From: a bacterium | GTDB lineage: Bacteria; SM23-81; DAOVCL01 | Reading direction: 5' to 3' | Assembly: GCA_029932675.1 (NCBI GenBank) | Contig: JAOZPP010000008.1 | Span: forward strand, 1 to 64,000 | DNA length: 64,000 nucleotides | Notes under the pieces: model-generated | What the model was told of the DNA's origin: nothing | Seen by the model: only the letters and a program-made list of their open reading frames with translations | Databases searched by the model: none | Position numbers and translations under genes: made by a program | Shown here: one piece after another, positions 19,173 to 27,925 of the stretch | Numbering within the stretch: position 1 is the stretch's first letter | How the letters are laid out: every line of letters starts with the position of its first letter

Positions 19173-20156
19173 CTAAAGAGATTTGAGGTTAATAGCTGAT
19201 GAGTCACCCACGTTCAACTTGGTGAAGTTCCCCCTTACTATGGCGTTGTCCCCCACTAGGGATGAACGAAGAAGGCAGTTAGTTACCTCTGCCCGTTTTC
19301 CAATTATAGAGTTGGCGATGATTGACCCCCTTATCTCCGCACCATCACCCACTGAGAGGTAAGGGCCGAGGATGGAGTTTTCCACCATGGCTGTAGGGGA
19401 GAGGTAGGTTGGGGGATGGATGAGGCATCCCTCCCTCTCTTCTGGCCTGGGTAATCCTTCCAGGAGGTGACGGTTGGTGACCAGAAGGCTTTCTGGCCGG
19501 CCACAGTCCCACCAGTTCTCCACCGGAAAGACAGTTAGCTTTGCCCCCCTCTCCACCATAAGCTGGAAGGCATCGGTTAGCTGGTACTCTCCCTTAGTGG
19601 TTATTCCCTTCTCCATAAGCTCATCCAAACAGGAGAAGAGGAGATCGGGGTTATAGATGAAATTTACTCCCACTATGGCCAGTCCAGGGGAAGAAATCCC
19701 TGGTTTCTCCACCAACCTTTTCACTATTCCCCCTTCGGTTTCCACTACTCCAAAGGAGCTGGCATCCTCTACCCTCTTCACCCCAATGGAGCCATCTCCT
19801 CCCGGTTTCATGCCCTCCCCCAGCTTGCCCTCAAATATGGTATCCCCATAGACAATGAGAAGGGGCCTCCCCTTAACCTTATTGCGTGTCAGCCAAATGG
19901 AATGGCCTAAACCCCTTAGCCTTCTCTGGTGGACGAAACTGATCGGAACCCTATATCTGCCCTTTACCCATTCCCTTATCTTCTCCCCCATTGTGCCCAC
20001 CACGAGGATTACCTCTTCCAAGTCCAACCCCATAATCCCATCCATTATGTGGCCTAAGATTGGCTTTCCAGCTACCTGCAAGAGGGCCTTAGGGAGGCTG
20101 TGGGTATGGGGGCGAAGCCTCCTCCCCTCCCCAGCAGCGGGAATTATACAGATCAT
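19173..20156 (-). CDS. Sugar-1-phosphate nucleotidyltransferase with a left-handed beta-helix tail
   Basis: 327 aa. The N-terminal Rossmann-like transferase domain carries the signature IIPAAGEGRRLRP and LPKALLQVAGKPIL, then YGDTIF (metal-binding aspartate) and VEKP. The last ~90 residues have hexapeptide-like repeats (VENSILGPYLSVGDGAEIRGSI) typical of a beta-helix. The family couples sugar-1-phosphates with NTP. Whether glucose, mannose or N-acetylglucosamine is used cannot be read. It overlaps the Pgi/Pmi gene by 4 nt, suggesting both act on hexose phosphates for surface glycans. Confidence 0.82.
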   Translation of the reverse strand: MICIIPAAGEGRRLRPHTHSLPKALLQVAGKPILGHIMDGIMGLDLEEVILVVGTMGEKIREWVKGRYRVPISFVHQRRLRGLGHSIWLTRNKVKGRPLLIVYGDTIFEGKLGEGMKPGGDGSIGVKRVEDASSFGVVETEGGIVKRLVEKPGISSPGLAIVGVNFIYNPDLLFSCLDELMEKGITTKGEYQLTDAFQLMVERGAKLTVFPVENWWDCGRPESLLVTNRHLLEGLPRPEEREGCLIHPPTYLSPTAMVENSILGPYLSVGDGAEIRGSIIANSIIGKRAEVTNCLLRSSLVGDNAIVRGNFTKLNVGDSSAINLKSL

Positions 20157-21214
20157 AACTTAGCTAACCTCCCCTTGAACCAATCTATCCTCTTTACCGG
20201 GGTAGGGTCAATCCCCTCCAAGAGGGCGAGATATAGGCTTACCCAATCTCCCAAGTGAATAAGGGATAAGACCCTTTGTAGAAGGTTCCTTCCCACGCCC
20301 TTTAGCTTCAAAACCTCAACTCCATCGTTTTCCATCATCTCTGCAGTGAGCTCCATCCGGGAGAGGATCCTGGGATGATAATCCACATCTTGGAGGAATA
20401 GGGAGATGGCCTTTTCCTTCACCCCTCCCCCCACTTCCCAGCCAACCACCTCATTGTGGTTTAACTCGGGGAAGAGGTTGGTGAAGGAGAGGGTTTTTGC
20501 ATTCTCCGCTAACTGTCCCTTCCATCTTGTGGCCACCGCCTCAAAAGGGCCAGGGGCAGAGTAGATAAGGGGAAGCCTCCCGTAGAGCTTTGTGGCCACT
20601 TTTTTGGCTAAGTTCTCTTCAGTGGGGCTTTCCGGACGGTATTTTTCCCTCAATCCGCGCAGGTGATCGGCTACCCCATTGGTTTCTTGATCTCCCAGGC
20701 CGAAGAGCCTGCTGAGGACTAAAAGGGTGGGGAAGAGGGAGTAGGCCAGGGCGGCCCGGGGGGGGTAGCCGGGGGGGATCCTTATCCAGGGACAGCCATC
20801 TTTGATGGCTAGCTCACCTAACTTTCCTCCAGTGGTGATCGCGATGACCTTAGCCCCTCTCCGGAGGGCCTCCTGGTAACCGCTCAAGGTCTCCTCCGTA
20901 TTACCAGAATAGCTGGAGCTAATTACCAGCCACCCTCGGTTTACCCATTGGGGAAGGGTATAGTCCCTCACCACTCCAATGGGAAGCTCAAAGGACCCAG
21001 AGAGGTAGCCGCGCACCAGGTCTCCCCCAATCGCTGAGCCACCCATTCCTAATACGGTAACTCCCTTCAACCCTTTCCAGGAGGGGAGTTGCGCTTTATT
21101 GCCAATTCCCATGGCTTCTTCTACTTGCTCAGGGAATCCCAAGATGTGATTTACCATCTTGGATTTGTCCACCTTCTTGATAAGGGATGGTTGATCCAAA
21201 ATATCGCCTCTCAA
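20153..21214 (-). CDS. Bifunctional phosphoglucose/phosphomannose isomerase
   Basis: 353 aa with tandem SIS domains: VTVLGMGGSAIGGDLV near residue 52 and ISSSYSGNTEETL near 97, then PPGYPPRAALAYSLF near 145 and a C-terminal FPELNHNEVVGWE carrying the catalytic-type His/Glu. This is the archaeal/bacterial bifunctional Pgi/Pmi type. It interconverts glucose-6-P, fructose-6-P and mannose-6-P. It sits between ptsI and the nucleotidyltransferase gene. Confidence 0.9.
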   Translation of the reverse strand: MRGDILDQPSLIKKVDKSKMVNHILGFPEQVEEAMGIGNKAQLPSWKGLKGVTVLGMGGSAIGGDLVRGYLSGSFELPIGVVRDYTLPQWVNRGWLVISSSYSGNTEETLSGYQEALRRGAKVIAITTGGKLGELAIKDGCPWIRIPPGYPPRAALAYSLFPTLLVLSRLFGLGDQETNGVADHLRGLREKYRPESPTEENLAKKVATKLYGRLPLIYSAPGPFEAVATRWKGQLAENAKTLSFTNLFPELNHNEVVGWEVGGGVKEKAISLFLQDVDYHPRILSRMELTAEMMENDGVEVLKLKGVGRNLLQRVLSLIHLGDWVSLYLALLEGIDPTPVKRIDWFKGRLAKL

Positions 21215-21243
21215 ATCTTCTCCTTTCTTGACAGTCCCACATC

Positions 21244-21307
21244 CTGGAGGAGATGGCCTCCTCCTGAGTCATTGCGAGCCCCGATGAAATCAGGGCGAAG
21301 CAATGAC
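21244..21307. repeat. REP-like palindromic element between ptsI and pgi/pmi
   Basis: Two adjacent imperfect palindromes: a hairpin CTGGAGGAG / CTCCTCCTG (21244-21266), then GTCATTGC (21268-21275) paired with GCAATGAC (21300-21307) around an inner CCCCGAT / ATCAGGG. The GTCATTGCGAGC...GCGAAGCAATGAC pattern resembles intergenic palindromic repeats seen in many bacterial genomes. Confidence 0.6.
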
Positions 21308-21335
21308 AGGAACTTTTTATGGGTTGTTCTATTGC

Positions 21336-23084
21336 TCACCTGGGGTGAACAAGATTTAACTGGGGGAAGTTGTTTTTTAACAAACTGTTCAAGTACTCCC
21401 TTACCCCCTGGGGGGTGGGAATTTCGAGGGCTTCTTTCGCCACCTTTTGGGCAAGGGAGTAAGCAGTTCCTCTAATCACTAGTTTTACCCGGGGGATGGC
21501 CACGGGGGAAACGCTAAGTTCATCCAAACCCAATCCTAAGAGGGCTATTACAGCCGCCGGATCTGCCCCCACCTCTCCACAGAGCCCCACCCAGATCCCT
21601 CGGCGGTGACCTGCCTCCACTGTGCGCTTGATCAGTTTGAGGACTGCCGGATGGAGGGGCTCATAGAGATAGGAGACATTGGGGTTTACCCTGTCCACCG
21701 CCAAGCAATATTGGGTGAGGTCATTTGTGCCTATGCTGAAGAAATCCACCTCCTGGGCCATTAGGTCGGCTAAGATGGCCGCAGAGGGAACCTCCACCAT
21801 CATTCCTATTTGAACCTTCTCATCAAACTCTATCCCTTGGTTTCTCAACTCCTCTTTGGCCTCCTCGACCACCTTCTTGGCCTCCCTGATCTCCTCAACA
21901 TCGGAGACCATAGGAAACATGATTCCTACCTTACCATAGGCGGAGGCGCGGAGGATGGCCCGTAGTTGCACCTTGAAGAATTTCCTGTTATGCAGGCAGA
22001 GCCTTATTCCCCTCCATCCCAAGAAGGGATTTACCTCTTGGGGAAGGCGAAAACGGGAGACAAATTTGTCCCCTCCTAAGTCTACTGTCCTAATGATCAC
22101 CAGACATTCACCACAGGAGCGGACCACTTGAGAGTAAACCCCAAATTGCTCATCTTCTGTGGGGAGGGTCTCCCTCATGAAGAGGTATTCGGTACGAAAG
22201 AGCCCCACCCCAAAGCCTCCTTTCCTGGCGATCTCCTCAGTCTCCTCCGCTGCCTCGATATTGGCGGAAAGCTCCACCCTCCTTCCATCCGGGGTTACTG
22301 CGGGAAGTTCTCTCAACCCAGCGAGGGTCTCCTCCAGATGGATGAGCCTTGCCCTTATCCCTTCATACTCTTTCAGAGTAGCCTTGGAAGGGGAAAGGAT
22401 GACAATCCCCTTCTGGCCATCGACGATGAGCGTATCCCCTGGCTCTACCCCTTCAGAAAGGCGGCCGGTTCCCACCACTGCGGGTATCTCCAAGGAACGG
22501 GCCATAATCGCTGTATGGGATGTCCTCCCCCCTAAGTCGGTGACAAAGCCAATTACCCTCTCCTTCCGCATCTGGGCTGTATCCGAAGGGGAGAGATCGT
22601 GGGCGACGACTATCACCTCCTCCTTGAGCTTGGCCAGGACATCCCTCTCCGTTCCCAATAGGTGGGCCATCACCCTAGCCCCCACATCCCTGATGTCGGC
22701 CACCCTTCCACGAAAGTGCTCATCATCTAAGTTTTGAAAATGGGAGATGATCTCCTCCATCCTCCTTCCGAATACGTGGGCCACAGAAATCCTTTTCTTC
22801 CTCACCTCCTCCTCTATCTCCTGAAGGAAGACAGGATCCTCCAACATCAGGAGGTGGGCACCAAATATCCCGGCAACTTCCCCATAAGAGCTCTCCTTCA
22901 ATTTCGTGAGCTCCTCTTTGGCCCGTGAGACGGCCAAGTGGAAGTCCTCTATCTCCCTCTCCACCCCTTCAGGGGGAATCCTCTTTGGGGGGGCCTTAAG
23001 CTCATCTACCCCGAAGAGGAAAGCCTTTCCTATGGCCACTCCCGGAGAAACCCCCACCCCCTTTATCCTCTGTTCACTCCTCAT
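21336..23084 (-). CDS. ptsI: PTS enzyme I (phosphoenolpyruvate-protein phosphotransferase)
   Basis: 582 aa. The phospho-histidine motif GGRTSHTAIMAR is near residue 190. The PEP-binding domain has FRTEYLFM, the RTVDLGGDK region, LGWRGIRLCL, MVEVPSAAI, DFFSIGTNDLTQY and the catalytic-cysteine region GLCGEVGAD. It passes phosphate from PEP to HPr, whose gene overlaps it by 11 nt. No sugar permease (EII) genes lie in the window, so transport or purely regulatory use cannot be decided. Confidence 0.95.
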   Translation of the reverse strand: MRSEQRIKGVGVSPGVAIGKAFLFGVDELKAPPKRIPPEGVEREIEDFHLAVSRAKEELTKLKESSYGEVAGIFGAHLLMLEDPVFLQEIEEEVRKKRISVAHVFGRRMEEIISHFQNLDDEHFRGRVADIRDVGARVMAHLLGTERDVLAKLKEEVIVVAHDLSPSDTAQMRKERVIGFVTDLGGRTSHTAIMARSLEIPAVVGTGRLSEGVEPGDTLIVDGQKGIVILSPSKATLKEYEGIRARLIHLEETLAGLRELPAVTPDGRRVELSANIEAAEETEEIARKGGFGVGLFRTEYLFMRETLPTEDEQFGVYSQVVRSCGECLVIIRTVDLGGDKFVSRFRLPQEVNPFLGWRGIRLCLHNRKFFKVQLRAILRASAYGKVGIMFPMVSDVEEIREAKKVVEEAKEELRNQGIEFDEKVQIGMMVEVPSAAILADLMAQEVDFFSIGTNDLTQYCLAVDRVNPNVSYLYEPLHPAVLKLIKRTVEAGHRRGIWVGLCGEVGADPAAVIALLGLGLDELSVSPVAIPRVKLVIRGTAYSLAQKVAKEALEIPTPQGVREYLNSLLKNNFPQLNLVHPR

Positions 23085-23340
23085 TAAATCCAGACCTTAC
23101 CAGTTCGCTGAGGGCAGCAACTGCCTCCTTCTCATCGGGGCCCTCAGCCCTAATCTTCAATTTGCTCCCCATCCCTGCGGCCAACATCATTACCCCCATT
23201 ATGCTTTTCGCGTTCACCTCCTCTTCATCCTTAGCTAATTTTACCTCGCTTTCGAACTTGGAGGCTACCTGGACGATGAGCGCGGCAGGTCGCACATGGA
23301 TCCCCAACCTATTTGGGATGGTAACAGTTACCTCCTCCAC
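23074..23340 (-). CDS. ptsH: HPr phosphocarrier protein
   Basis: 88 aa. The phosphorylation site is His15 in NRLGIHVRPAA. Ser46 in AKSIMGVMML is the position targeted by HPr kinase in Gram-positive-like systems. It receives phosphate from enzyme I, encoded downstream. It starts at the dprA stop codon. Confidence 0.93.
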   Translation of the reverse strand: MEEVTVTIPNRLGIHVRPAALIVQVASKFESEVKLAKDEEEVNAKSIMGVMMLAAGMGSKLKIRAEGPDEKEAVAALSELVRSGFNEE

Positions 23341-24419
23341 TAAGCCCTCACGAATTGTTTTCCAGAGAGTTGTCTTACCAAGCCTTTAAGCTCTAAGGAG
23401 AGGAGAAGGGAGAGCACCCGCGAGGAAGAATATCCAGTTTGGCGAATGATCCTATCCACATGCACTGGCTCTGAGGAGAGTAGTTCAAAGACGGTTGCCT
23501 CATCCCCTTCCAACTGTGGGGGGGAGTAATCTGAGGGACCGCTAGCCATTCCCAACTCTTCAAGGATGTCTTCAATTCCAGCAACGAGTTTAGCACCTTC
23601 CTTGATCAGTTTGTTTGTCCCCTTGCTGGTGCGCACATTTATATTTCCGGGGATAGCAAATACCTCCCTCCCCTGATCAAGGGCACATTGGGCGGTGATG
23701 AGGGCCCCGCTTCGCTCACTGGCTTCCACCACGATGACCCCCAAACTGAGGCCGCTGATCAATCTGTTCCTCTGCGGGAAGTTTCCTGGTTCAGGAGGGG
23801 TGCCCAGGGGGAACTCAGAGATAACAGCCCCCCTGGCCATTATCTGCTCCATCAGCCCTTTGTTCTCCGGGGGGTAGATGACATCAACCCCACATCCCAA
23901 GACGGCAAGGGTCCTTCCCCCCGCCTTGAGTGCCCCTTGGTGGGCTGCTGAATCGATTCCCCGGGCTAGGCCGCTGACGATAGTTATCCCCCGTTTGGCT
24001 AGCTGGAAGGCTAACCTCTCCGTGACCAACCTTCCATAGACAGTAGCTAACCTTGAACCCACTATGGCCAGAGCAGAACTATCCTCCTTGGTAAGCTCCC
24101 CTCTGAGGAAGAGCAGTGGGGGAGGATCAAAGATCTGACGCAAAAGGGAGGGATAATCTTCAGAGGAGATGGTCAAAAGGTGCACCCCCTTTGCTTCCAT
24201 CTTGGCGACCTGCTCCTGGGCCCACCTTCGGTTACCCCCTTGCCGGATGGATGAGATCACCCTTCTATCCATATCCGGAATTGCAGAGAGCTCGGCGGGG
24301 GTAGCGGAGAAGACCCTTTGGGGTGAGCCAAACCTGTGGATAAGGGTGGAAAACCTCTTCGGCCCGATCCCGGGGACTGAAGCTAAAAGGAGCCAGTCTT
24401 CAATCTCTTCTCTCTTCAT
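23340..24419 (-). CDS. dprA: DNA-processing protein DprA
   Basis: 359 aa. A helix-hairpin-helix-like N-terminus (VPGIGPKRF) is followed by the Rossmann DprA/Smf core. That core includes AIVGSRLATVYGR near 120, SGLARGIDSAAHQGAL near 150, GCGVDVIYPPEN near 178, FPQRNRLISGLS near 222 and ERSGALITAQCALDQGREVFAIPG near 242. A winged-helix C-terminus (about 300-359) completes it. It binds incoming single-stranded DNA and loads RecA during transformation. It overlaps the HEAT-repeat gene by 20 nt. Confidence 0.94.
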   Translation of the reverse strand: MKREEIEDWLLLASVPGIGPKRFSTLIHRFGSPQRVFSATPAELSAIPDMDRRVISSIRQGGNRRWAQEQVAKMEAKGVHLLTISSEDYPSLLRQIFDPPPLLFLRGELTKEDSSALAIVGSRLATVYGRLVTERLAFQLAKRGITIVSGLARGIDSAAHQGALKAGGRTLAVLGCGVDVIYPPENKGLMEQIMARGAVISEFPLGTPPEPGNFPQRNRLISGLSLGVIVVEASERSGALITAQCALDQGREVFAIPGNINVRTSKGTNKLIKEGAKLVAGIEDILEELGMASGPSDYSPPQLEGDEATVFELLSSEPVHVDRIIRQTGYSSSRVLSLLLSLELKGLVRQLSGKQFVRA

Positions 24420-25005
24420 CCTTAGGGGTGGCCTTCTTGACCGCTTTACGGAATGATTTAAGTACTTTATCCGCTTCTGGCCCCCTATTTCCGGAGAGGG
24501 CCCCCTTTACCCTCTCTCCCAATTGGGGATCGAGCCGGGAGGCCAACTCTGCCATCCGATTAGCCCCCTCGGGCTCCATTCCTTGAAGCACCTTGGCAAG
24601 TTTATCAGAGGAGAAGAGCTTGGTGAGGGCTGAGGCCGCTGCCTGTCTTACCCCCACATTCTCGTCTCTCAACCGCTCAGAAAGTGGTTCTAAGGCCCTC
24701 AAATCCCCGATCTTGCCTAAGGCTAAAGCGGCACATTCCCTGACATACCAGAGGCCTTTCTCCAAGGCCTCGATAAGGGCGGGAACAGCCCCCTTTCCCA
24801 GCCGGGAGAGGGCATCTACGGCCTTAAGCCGGGTAACATAATCCTCTTTTTCCAGAACGGAGATGAGTTTAGATATAGCTCTCCTCCCTCCCATCATCCC
24901 CAGGGCTTCTATACCCCTTTCCTTCTCCTTTCTATCCCCCTGGAGGAGCTCAAGCACTTGGGCGTAGGTCAGCTTCTCTGTGGCCTCGTCAATCGTAAAC
25001 TTCAA
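24400..25005 (-). CDS. HEAT-repeat protein
   Basis: 201 aa, no signal peptide. About four HEAT-like helix pairs can be read: KERGIEALGMMGGRRAISKL, TRLKAVDALSRLGKGAVPAL, VRECAALALGKIGDLRALEPL and VRQAAASALTKL. A basic C-terminal tail (KSFRKAVKKATPKDEERRD) follows. Such repeats act as protein-binding scaffolds. It overlaps both obg (17 nt) and dprA (20 nt), so it is translated with them. The partner is unknown. Confidence 0.75.
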   Translation of the reverse strand: MKFTIDEATEKLTYAQVLELLQGDRKEKERGIEALGMMGGRRAISKLISVLEKEDYVTRLKAVDALSRLGKGAVPALIEALEKGLWYVRECAALALGKIGDLRALEPLSERLRDENVGVRQAAASALTKLFSSDKLAKVLQGMEPEGANRMAELASRLDPQLGERVKGALSGNRGPEADKVLKSFRKAVKKATPKDEERRD

Positions 25006-25975
25006 TTTCCTCTCCTCTTTTAAGCATTCTTCCCAATCTCCTTAGGAAATCATTAATACCTTCACCGGTTAGGGCAGAAAGGCAAGAGAAAGAAGGGGGG
25101 AAATGGCTCCGATCCCTCACTAAGTCTATCTTATTTACCGCTACCAAGGAGGGCTTATCGGGGAGCGCCTGGTTGAAGAGCTTCAGCTCCTGGCGCAAGG
25201 AGTCTAGTTCCTTTAAGGGGTCCTCTGATTGGGCATCCAACAGAAAGACTAAAACCTTTGTTCTTTCTATATGCTTGAGGAACTGGGCTCCCAACCCCTT
25301 CCCCTTGTGTGCGCCTTCCACCAGCCCCGGTATATCGGCCATAACGAAGCTCCGATATTGGTTTAGCCTCACCAGCCCCAGGTGGGGGCGGAGGGTGGTG
25401 AAGGGGTAGTTACCGACCCTCGGCCTGGCCGCCGAGAGCCGGCGGAGGAGGGTTGACTTCCCCACATTGGGCCTTCCCACCAGGCCGACATCAGCAAGGA
25501 GCTTCAGTTCCAAGATTAGTTCCCTTTTCTCTCCCTTTTCTCCCTTTTCGGCCCATCTTGGCGCCTTTTGAATCGGGGTGGCGAACCTGGCGTTTCCTCT
25601 GCCTCCCCTTCCTCCCCGGGCCACCAGTACCGGATTAGAGCCGGGGGCAAGATCAGCGATGATCTCATTGGTTTGAGCATCCTTAACCACTGTTCCTGGA
25701 GGAACCTTTAAGAGCACATCCCGTCCCCCTCTGCCGCTCATCCTCTTTCCCTTACCATTGCCTCCATTTCCAGCTCGCACCCTCCTCAGGTGTTTGAAAT
25801 CCAAGAGGGTACCAATCCTCATATCTACCACCATAAAGACATCCCCTCCCTTTCCTCCGTCACCACCATCTGGTCCCCCTTTTGGTACATGCTTTTCTCG
25901 GCGAAAGCTCACACATCCATCCCCTCCATTGCCTCCCTCCACCCAGATGCGCGCCCAATCGGCGAACCCATTCAT
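24989..25975 (-). CDS. obg: Obg/CgtA family GTPase
   Basis: 328 aa. The N-terminal glycine-rich Obg fold is about 1-157 (VEGGNGGDGCVSFRREKHVPKGGPDGGDGG). The GTPase domain has G1 GRPNVGKST, switch region NYPFTTLRPHLG, G3 DIPGLVEGA, G4 NKID and G5 SALTGEG. The C-terminal OCT domain is absent; the protein ends soon after the G domain. It acts in 50S ribosome assembly and stress/growth control. It overlaps cdaA by 4 nt. Confidence 0.93.
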   Translation of the reverse strand: MNGFADWARIWVEGGNGGDGCVSFRREKHVPKGGPDGGDGGKGGDVFMVVDMRIGTLLDFKHLRRVRAGNGGNGKGKRMSGRGGRDVLLKVPPGTVVKDAQTNEIIADLAPGSNPVLVARGGRGGRGNARFATPIQKAPRWAEKGEKGEKRELILELKLLADVGLVGRPNVGKSTLLRRLSAARPRVGNYPFTTLRPHLGLVRLNQYRSFVMADIPGLVEGAHKGKGLGAQFLKHIERTKVLVFLLDAQSEDPLKELDSLRQELKLFNQALPDKPSLVAVNKIDLVRDRSHFPPSFSCLSALTGEGINDFLRRLGRMLKRGEEIEVYD

Positions 25976-26754
25976 TTAGTGGTGAAGAGGGAAAGAAGAT
26001 CTGCCTTTAGGGTGGGGCCATCAAGGTCTCTCTTTAACCTCCCTCCCACCACCAAGGATATGGCCCCTGTCTCCTCGGAGACAACAACCACCACCGCATC
26101 TGACTGCTCAGTGAGCCCTACCGCGGCGCGGTGCCTCATCCCATAGAGCCTTTCATACCTGATGCTTTGGGTCAAGGGAAGGGCACAACCGGCGGCCAGG
26201 ATCTCCCCCCTTCTGATGAGCACTGCCCCATCATGCAAGGGTCCTGGGGGGGTGAAGATAGTAACCAGCAAGTCCGCCGATACCTTAGCCTCCACCAGCC
26301 TCCCTGTCTCTAAGATATCCTTTAGGCCTACCTCCCTTTCCAGAACCATTAGCCCTCCCAAGCCCTTTTCGGAGAGCCTCACTGATGCTTTAACAACCTC
26401 GTCGAGAGCCTCCGCCTCCCCCGGGACAAAGAGGCGGCGAAGGGGAGGGTTTTGGCCTAATTTAGCTAGTGCCGATCTCAACTCCGGTTGAAAGAGGATG
26501 ACAAAGGCTATTACCCCTACCGTGAGGACCCTGCTGATCATCCATCTGAGGGCGTCAAGTTGCAGCCAGGCGGCAGCAAACCAGGCGGCCAAAAAGAAGA
26601 CCGCCCCCAAAAGCATCTGTGCTGCCTTGGTCCCCTTCATCAAGAGGAGAAGATAATAGAAGATGAGGGCAACAACAACTATATCCACCAGATCGGTGAG
26701 CCCTATGGAGAGAAAACCAATCTTAAAGAGATCCATTTGCCTCTGCAATCGCAT
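25972..26754 (-). CDS. cdaA: Diadenylate cyclase (c-di-AMP synthase)
   Basis: 260 aa. Three N-terminal transmembrane helices (about 18-90) precede a DisA_N catalytic domain with the DGA motif (HDGAVLIRRGEI, about 170) and the RHR motif (GMRHRAAVGLTEQSDA, about 205). It makes cyclic di-AMP from two ATP, controlling osmolyte/potassium balance and wall homeostasis in other bacteria. It follows folP, a common arrangement, but the usual downstream cdaR (YbbR) and glmM are absent and obg follows. An internal ATG at 26736 is an alternative start. Confidence 0.92.
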   Translation of the reverse strand: MRLQRQMDLFKIGFLSIGLTDLVDIVVVALIFYYLLLLMKGTKAAQMLLGAVFFLAAWFAAAWLQLDALRWMISRVLTVGVIAFVILFQPELRSALAKLGQNPPLRRLFVPGEAEALDEVVKASVRLSEKGLGGLMVLEREVGLKDILETGRLVEAKVSADLLVTIFTPPGPLHDGAVLIRRGEILAAGCALPLTQSIRYERLYGMRHRAAVGLTEQSDAVVVVVSEETGAISLVVGGRLKRDLDGPTLKADLLSLFTTK

Positions 26755-27925
26755 AGGCCATTTGGGCCACCCTCCTCATCTGTCTCACATCGTGTACCCG
26801 CAGGATTTTTGCCCCCCTGGCCACCCCTAAAGCCACGGCCGCTGCAGTTCCCTCCAACCTTTCCCCCACGGGAAGGCCGAGGACCTCCCCGATGAAGGAC
26901 TTGCGCGATGGCCCGATGAGGATGGGATAACCCAGCCCCTTAAGCTCATCGAGCCTGCGGAGGATGACCAAGTTATCCTTTGGCCTCTTGCCAAAGCCTA
27001 TCCCTGGATCAACAACGATCTTGGCTTCGGCTACCCCCGCCTGGAGGGCAAGCTGGATGCCTTGATCAAGCCAAGAGTATATCTCCCCCATGAGGTCATC
27101 ATACTGGGGGTTGATCTGCATATCCTTTGGCCTACCCTTTATATGCATAATCACCAAACCGGCCCCGGTTTCAGCTATCATCCGGGCCATTTTAGGATCA
27201 AACCTCAGGCCGCTGATGTCATTTATCAGATGGGCGCCAGCCTCTATTGCCCTTTGAGCTACCTCTGACTTATAGGTATCTACCGAGATGATTACCTCCT
27301 GGGAGGAGAGGCGTTCTACAACGGGGATGACCCGGCGGAGTTCCTCAGAGAGGGGGACAGGATCTGCACCTGGCCTTGTTGACTCCCCCCCGATATCGAT
27401 GATGTCTGCCCCTTCCTCTATCATTTGGTGGGCTCTCTCTAAGGCCCTCTCCGGATCGATGTATCTCCCCCCATTTGAGAAGGAGTCCGGCGTTACATTT
27501 AAGACCCCCATTATATAGGGCCGAAGGGAAAGGTCCACGACCCTACCGCAAAAGTTGAGGAGCCACCTTCTTCTCTTCTTCTCTCTCTCGATAAGCCCCT
27601 GCAACTGCTGGGCTAAAAGGTTTAGCCCAAAGGGCTGATCCTTGAGCTTGGTAATCAGTTTATTCAATTGTCGAAGGTTGCCTAAGAGGAGAAGGTCAGA
27701 GCTCTTTGCCTCTCCGGTGACCACCCCCTTAGCCACGGCAGCATCCCCTCCCAAGCTGAGCATCTCCTGTTTGAGTATGTTTGCTGCTGGAAGGCTGACC
27801 TTTTCCAACTTGACCACGAGGTGAAGCGCCTTCTGGGCGAGGGACTCCCAGGCACGGGGGTCAACCCCTATTCTTCTCAGCTCCTCCTTCGCCTGATAAT
27901 CTGTCTCTATCCCCAACCTTCTCAC
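26723..27925 (-). CDS. folP: Dihydropteroate synthase with N-terminal extension
   Basis: 400 aa, about 120 longer than the minimal enzyme. The catalytic TIM barrel begins near residue 137: [16 protein letters not shown], then [51 protein letters not shown] and GPSRKSFIG. The first ~115 residues form a separate alpha/beta region including [22 protein letters not shown], seen with this enzyme in several bacterial groups; its role is unclear. It condenses pABA with dihydropterin pyrophosphate. Start GTG 27923-27925 lies within ftsH, a 65-nt overlap; a later start cannot be excluded. Confidence 0.92.
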   Translation of the reverse strand: MRRLGIETDYQAKEELRRIGVDPRAWESLAQKALHLVVKLEKVSLPAANILKQEMLSLGGDAAVAKGVVTGEAKSSDLLLLGNLRQLNKLITKLKDQPFGLNLLAQQLQGLIEREKKRRRWLLNFCGRVVDLSLRPYIMGVLNVTPDSFSNGGRYIDPERALERAHQMIEEGADIIDIGGESTRPGADPVPLSEELRRVIPVVERLSSQEVIISVDTYKSEVAQRAIEAGAHLINDISGLRFDPKMARMIAETGAGLVIMHIKGRPKDMQINPQYDDLMGEIYSWLDQGIQLALQAGVAEAKIVVDPGIGFGKRPKDNLVILRRLDELKGLGYPILIGPSRKSFIGEVLGLPVGERLEGTAAAVALGVARGAKILRVHDVRQMRRVAQMAYAIAEANGSL

